From NCBI GenBank assembly GCA_963693305.1, contig OY855905.1, positions 31,739,937 to 31,803,936 of the forward strand: a stretch of DNA of 64,000 nt. The letters are read 5' to 3'. Made by a program: the position numbers and the translations under genes. This document shows positions 59,401 through 64,000 of the stretch, piece after piece. Positions within the stretch are counted from its first letter, which is position 1, and each line of letters starts with the position of its first letter. Source of the DNA: Meandrina meandrites (lineage: Eukaryota > Cnidaria > Anthozoa > Scleractinia > Meandrinidae). A model generated the notes under the pieces. It was not told the origin of the DNA. It ran no database searches and saw only the letters and a program-made list of their open reading frames with translations.

Positions 59401-62400
59401 TCGTTCCTCAGCTCACAGATATAACAGGAGTTTGGTCCCTCATACGTCAGCAGGCAACCTTCGATACCAATTCCCAGCGACTGCCACGCCTTAAACGACA
59501 ACAACCGATACAACATTAACAAGAAGTTCTTCTAACTAAATTAAACTGCATCTTTGCTTAAATCACTAATTATTAAACCGCTTTTCGCTCAATTTTCAGT
59601 AGGTTCATGTTTAAACAGATTTTGGCGAATAAACATCACTCGTCACGCGATACGACATCCCGCTGACGATTTGGTCGTTTCTTCAGGCTCAATCAAAATA
59701 TTTCTGAGTCTCGCAACTACGAAACCTTTGGCCCTTCGATTCTCAATCAAAGTGTTGTTGTTTTTTTGTGGAGGAAAGAAAACCGGAGAACCCGGAGGAA
59801 GCCCCTTGGTGCAAGGACGAGAACCAACAACAAATTAACTTAACCCAAATATGACGCCAGAGTGCCGTTTCTCGAAAGCCCCGAAATCTTTTCGGGTCCG
59901 CAAAGCCATTTTTACGAAGTGTATAGTCCTGAAACTTTGTATGAAGGGAACCTCTATTCATATTAAAAATATCATGGAATTAAACAACTCTGTAATCATA
60001 AGGTTTGAGATTTAGCTATGGCTTTCCAGCTGAGGTGCGAAAACGTTTCGGGACCTTCGAGAAATGGGCCCCAGGCCCGGGATTCGAACCGCGGCCACAT
60101 TGGTGGGAGGCGAGCACTCTCACCACTGTGCCATCCCCCCTACCCCATATGCACTTTCGATAATCGCTCTTCCATGCGCACCAAAACCTGTTATTGTATT
60201 GATGCAGATCTTGCTAAGGAAAAGACCAAAAGAGCTTCCAAGAATATGGGGTACAATGTGTGGCTAGTTTCAACTCACGTATGCTGAAGAGTTGAATGTT
60301 TCCTGTTCGTATCCTTGGCGTGTAAACAGTTGTCGGATAATCTGATTGGCCATCTGTCGGTTGCCGTCAGTTTCGTGAAGAAGCTGGTCCATTTTTCGCT
60401 CATCTAAAGGCGAATTTAAATGCGAGTGAAAGGTCAGGTCTGTCTTCAAGTGTTTCTCTACATCATGGGCAGCAGGTTAGCTACTATCCCTTGGCTATTC
60501 CTCGTGGTCCAAAGCTGGTTACCCTTACCTCCCCCCCCCCCCCCCCCAAACCGGCCTTCCAAGCATTTTGTCAAGTTTTTCCTTATGGTTCGCCGTTCAT
60601 ACTAAGAAAAGAGAGTCCAAATCAAGCATCTTGCCAAAGAAAACACAAAGATCCTTTTCTCTGTACGAATGCTTAACGCTAGCTCGAAAAATCAGCTTTT
60701 CAAATTTGTTGCTGCAGTAAACTTTCCCCATCAACTTCAAGTTCAAACAAAATGTAATTGACCAAGGGACTATGCACCAGGCCAGGACAGGGCAATGTCC
60801 CATCCCCGAGAATTGCCCATTGAGCCTGCGGTATTCGTTGCAGTTTCGTTGCTAAGCAACATCGCGTGTGCTCATTGCATCATCATGTGCTGGCGTGGAA
60901 GTTTACAGAGTACTCGTCAGTACTCGGTAGTGTTCGTGCTGGTTTTTAATTGGATGACAACAATCGGAAACCTTCCCAGTATTTCACATATTTAAGCTGC
61001 TGAAATGTTGTTGTATTTCCTACCTGTAAGTGGAAATAAATAACCATATGTTGCGAAGTAAGTTCTCTGAAGTTTCAACACCAGTTGATCCAGCGCCGCA
61101 TCCTGTGCAAAACAAAACTAAATCAGGAACGAGTCTCGGTCTTATTCTCTATTCAGAGAAAGCAAAATAGTTCTGCCGGATTTGACTACGAGGTCCACTA
61201 CGAGCAAGACTACAACTCTTCCATGTACCTGATAATGAAAAGACTTTCAAAATTGACCTCTTTCCCCCACCCCCCCCCCCCCCTCCCTAATAAAAGGCTT
61301 TGAACTTGGAAACATCTGAAACTTGTATAATTTCCAATCACAGCAAAATCTCCACAAACTTAAAACAAGATCAATAGGCCATATTCGTATTCTCGGTATT
61401 GGACTGGAACTAGCTTGCAATTGAGGCTTATGCGGGTTAATCTTTTCAGATGTAAATCACACGAGGCTCTTTTTAATGATATTCCCCCGCATTAGCCTCC
61501 ATTGCGAGCTAGATCCAGTCCAATACCGAGAATACGAATATGGCCTATTTTGACAACAGTGACCCCCAAAAGACCGGTCAATTTTGCGCCCTATGCCTTA
61601 GCCTGCGAATAAAGCCGCCTCTCACCGCTCCTGACCGGTTTGGCATCGGCGCGCGATGAGAGGCGGCTGTATTCGCAGGCTACCTATGCCTTGAAAGCGG
61701 AAATAAAGAAAAGGAGCATACCCTTCCTTCCTCGTCCACTCCTTGCTTTTCAAAGAACTTCCTTTTGAAGAAACACCGCTGGCACAGTTTGGTTAGAGCG
61801 ACAAGTGGAATGCTTATAAGATTGAAAGGGATTGGTACCGGATGGCACGCACTGTATGTGTTGATTGTCACTGCCTTCTTAAACGACCACTCTCTTAAGG
61901 AATTATTCTGTCAGAAAACAAGAAAAATAAAGGAGCTCTGTCATGGGGGCTTCGCAGATTCATTTTTTCGTCTAATCTGTTCTCATATTAGTGGTAGGCA
62001 GCTTAACCCATGGAAAACATTATCTTTGAACATCTAAAGGATGATATAACTTTCACTTGTGGATAGAAATCAAACTATGGCTATAAATATCGATTTTTTT
62101 TGAAGATGTGCGGAAACAGCTTGAAAAGTTTAGCCTCAATTTTTCAAGTTGCAATCCATTTCCATCATAGCCATCTGCAGCAAAAGATGCTTGTTAACAG
62201 TTTCAGTGCTCTAATATAGCAATTGTTAATAAAAATGGGCCATTATTTTTTGGTTTCCTTTGATACAAATATAAATTTTAGCTCTTCAAAAATATGTTAA
62301 TAACCGTGAAAAAGCCCCTTTAAAACGAGAAAATCATGACACGAAATTTTGGAAACTATATAAGAATGAAAATGAATTCCAGTCATACCCACAGAACGTC

Positions 62401-63453
62401 ATTTTGGTACGTATTGGAGATTACGATCCGATGGTCAACCCCTTCACTTTAAAATGGTCGTGTCATCTTCCCCTCCCTCCCCACCCCTCCTTCGGACGAT
62501 GGTACTGATAACAAAACACTAACAAATGTTAGTGTTTATAGAAAGAAGCATTGAAGGGTAAAGAAATAATGAGGTAAAAGTTTCAGTAGACTGCGAGCAG
62601 TTGGTTTTTGTTGAAATTCTATGCGCGACCGGAAAAATTAAAATTATGCAAATCTGGGGAAAAACGAGGAGCTCGCTGCTCGATCTCAATAATTCACATT
62701 CGTGTTTTCACGTCACACGCTACGCTAAGAAAAAGACTGCTCGCAGTCTAGTTTCATAGACAAGATGAAAGGAAATGTTCGTAACTCTTGGCAGAAGTGA
62801 AATTGAATTGCAGTCATACCCACAAAAAAGACATTTGGGTACCTTTTAAGGATTGCAATGCGACGATCATCCTTTTACTTATTTATGGCTATGCCCTGTT
62901 CCCCTGACCCCCGACCCCTCCCTCTTTTCTTCCTCGGACGATAGAACTGGCAACAACATAAAACCAACAACTAGACGATGTTATTACCTGTGTAGAAAGT
63001 AGCATTTATAGTTTGCTACTTACAATATGGAAGGACCATGTTACTCGATTTTTTACCTGGACCTGTTGATAGGTGTTGGACAGCAGCGCAATCAACAAGT
63101 TAATAAGAAGAATAACTGCCAATACCAAGAACAAGGTGTACAGCAAATAGCTAAGGGTCTTAGACGACCTGTCATCTGATTTGAATAGATCCCGTGAGCT
63201 CATTCCAAGCAATGACCATGCAAGATGCTCTGCTATAGTCCACCAACTGCATGGGGAGATAAAAGATCTTACAATGAAATCACCAGTATAACGAGCGTAC
63301 CTATAGATAACCAACATTGATGGAACGTACATGTACAGGTGAAGAAGATGAGGAAGAGTAGGAGAACAAGGAAATGAAAGACAAGAAAAAGAAGAAGGAG
63401 GAGAAGGAGGAAAATAAACTCACCAGGAAAAACTGTCACTTATTTCACATTCT
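56476..63453 (-). CDS. TRP-like cation channel with C-terminal SPRY domain (3' nine exons; 5' end outside)
   Basis: Exons, in transcription order, are 63453–63424, 63246–63057, 61907–61722, 61102–61024, 60403–60279, 59489–59337, 58488–58317, 57923–57724 and 56697–56476. Phases agree throughout, giving 451 residues. The second exon has the pore/S6 region (WSLLGM…LLYTLFLVLAVILLINLLIA, then LLSNTYQQVQ). The third has the post-S6 stretch REWSFKKAVTI…PVPIPFNLISIP, as in TRPC/TRPM channels. After a linker (LLHETDGNRQMANQIIRQLF) comes a SPRY domain: PRFE/VLIQESG, VGVGVVYQGYN, MPGWVDGTVGYHADDGKIFE, GDVMACEVEFDE, IPIVFFKNSQ and ELFPYVAMGF. The last exon is a charged coiled coil (LDALREEMTALENRRREE). 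The channel half should sit in a membrane and pass cations. SPRY usually binds proteins. TRPC- versus TRPM-type is unresolved from this part alone. Confidence 0.78.
58100..58170 (+). repeat. possible tRNA-like SINE relic
   Basis: GGCAGCGTGGCCTTGTGGATAG resembles an A box, followed by CGCTGGACTTG and a poor B box (AGTCTGGATTCTT). It lies in an intron of the TRP-like gene. Confidence 0.3.
59745..60150 (-). mobile_element. SINE interrupted by a nested element
   Basis: The minus-strand SINE head (ATGGCACAGTGGTGAGAGTG; GCGGTTCGAATCCCGGGCC) lies at 60060–60145 and its tail (CTCGTCCTTGCACCAAGGGG; CTCCGGGTTCTCCGGTTTTC) at 59757–59830. About 210 bases separate them, whereas the copy at 985–1245 is continuous, so a later insertion is present. 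It sits in an intron of the TRP-like gene. Confidence 0.7.
59862..60073. mobile_element. small inverted-repeat element nested in the SINE
   Basis: TTTCTCGAAAGCCCCGAAA near the left end and its inverted partner TTTCGGGACCTTCGAGAAA near the right end bound the block that splits the SINE. Confidence 0.6.
61373..61549. mobile_element. MITE with perfect 36-bp TIRs
   Basis: AATAGGCCATATTCGTATTC… at the left is repeated exactly, inverted, at the right for 36 bases. The 177-bp element has no coding capacity and lies in a TRP gene intron. Perfect arms suggest recent insertion. Confidence 0.88.
61599..61682. mobile_element. 84-bp MITE with 26-bp TIRs and 9-bp target duplication
   Basis: TAGCCTGCGAATAAAGCCGC at the left pairs with the inverted TAGCCTGCGAATACAGCCGC at the right (one mismatch in 26). 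It is flanked by CCTATGCCT at 61590–61598 and again at 61683–61691. Confidence 0.88.
61928..62323. mobile_element. MITE, second copy of the 33283–33671 family
   Basis: Starts TAAAGGAGCTCTGTCATGGG, ends GTGAAAAAGCCCCTTTAA, and shares the whole body with 33283–33671 (for example GTGCGGAAACAGCTTGAAAA). It ends close to the splice acceptor of the 61907–61722 exon. Confidence 0.82.
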
Positions 63454-63479
63454 CTGCAACAAAGGAAAATTTTAAAATG

Positions 63480-63823
63480 TTAAAGGGACACTGTCACGGA
63501 CACTTTTTGGCTTTTTTAGTTAAACGGCACAAAAACTACGACTAAGTACTTTCCGAATCATACATGAAATGCTCCTAGAACGTTAAGGGAAGGTTATCTA
63601 GCAAATTGTTTAAAGAAGAGGCTGTCCATCAATTTTTCCAAGCCGCAAGCTGAGATCAGAAGCTCCCGATGTTATCACAGTGATATCACTCTACATTTAG
63701 TTTCAGTACACTGGTATAGTAATTTTAAGAAAACTTGGCCACTGTTAATAGGTTTCCAGTGGTGTAAACATGTTTTTAGGCTGTTGAATTTTTGAAGGTA
63801 TGCTCGTGACAGTGCCCCTTTAA
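63480..63823. mobile_element. MITE, TTAAAGGGACACTGTCACG family (complete copy)
   Basis: TTAAAGGGACACTGTCACGG at the left and, inverted, TTAAAGGGGCACTGTCACGA at the right. Its 3' half matches the truncated copy at 34826–35001. The short frame inside is incidental. Confidence 0.85.
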
Positions 63824-64000
63824 TGGTTTGGGAATACTGCAAATGATGTTTATCTGAGACAAACACTAAGTAATTGAATGGCTTGGTGCAACACAAGCGT
63901 AAGTGACTTTTTCGGGTGAAATTTTTTTCCCCTCCAAAGTGCCTGAATTTTTGCAGTGGTTTTCAATTAAGTAGTAAAACATTGCCCGATTTTTTTTTTT

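Noticed and set aside
60060..60145. tRNA gene on the minus strand
   Set aside because: Good A and B boxes, but it continues into the shared SINE tail after a nested insertion, and several related copies exist.
63675..63896. 73-codon minus-strand frame
   Set aside because: It lies almost wholly in a MITE and includes its terminal repeat.

Overview
The window is eukaryotic nuclear DNA. Coding exons are split by GT–AG introns, intergenic DNA is AT-rich and full of short inverted-repeat elements, tRNA-derived SINEs and microsatellites, and the recognisable genes are animal genes: an eight-cysteine tetraspanin, a glutamate-carboxypeptidase-II-like peptidase and a TRP-type channel. There is no operon structure, bacterial RBS or phage module. 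The repeat style and gene content fit an anthozoan cnidarian (coral or sea anemone). That placement is inference and no single marker proves it.

Left half (about 1.6–32.7 kb): a cluster of unfamiliar secreted proteins. Six two-exon genes (1633–3781 on plus; 7152–5397, 11255–10014, 13577–11951, 15484–14399 and 19323–17413 on minus) share one plan. Exon 1 carries a signal peptide, an acidic or basic variable segment with dibasic sites, and a Cys/Gly/Trp/Pro/Tyr-rich segment. The intron always falls in phase 1 at the end of exon 1, usually inside the last codon of a Cys-Cys pair. Exon 2 usually restarts with Cys or Cys-Gly and differs completely between copies (mucin-like, lysine/proline-rich, very short, His/Pro/Tyr-rich). 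A seventh, longer gene (20485 to 26688, possibly reaching 32086) encodes a repeat-rich precursor in which basic cleavage-like sites precede Trp/Gly/Tyr-rich blocks. I do not recognise this family. The sequence supports secreted, proteolytically matured structural or peptide precursors, and this is the best candidate here for an undescribed system.

Middle (32.7–48.5 kb): repeat-rich DNA with two decayed LINE fragments and several MITEs, then an eight-exon TspanC8-type tetraspanin (37022–44821, plus) whose 4.1 kb first intron holds nested inverted repeats.

Right (48.5–64 kb): a complete five-exon M28-family membrane peptidase (53485–48524, minus) with all zinc ligands but a changed substrate pocket. 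After about 3 kb of intergenic DNA come the last nine exons of a minus-strand TRP-like channel gene (63453–56476, 5' end beyond the window) whose C-terminal tail contains a SPRY domain and a terminal coiled coil. Exon borders were chosen by hand from splice consensus and reading phase. Every gene model given is phase-consistent from end to end, but none is backed by transcript data.
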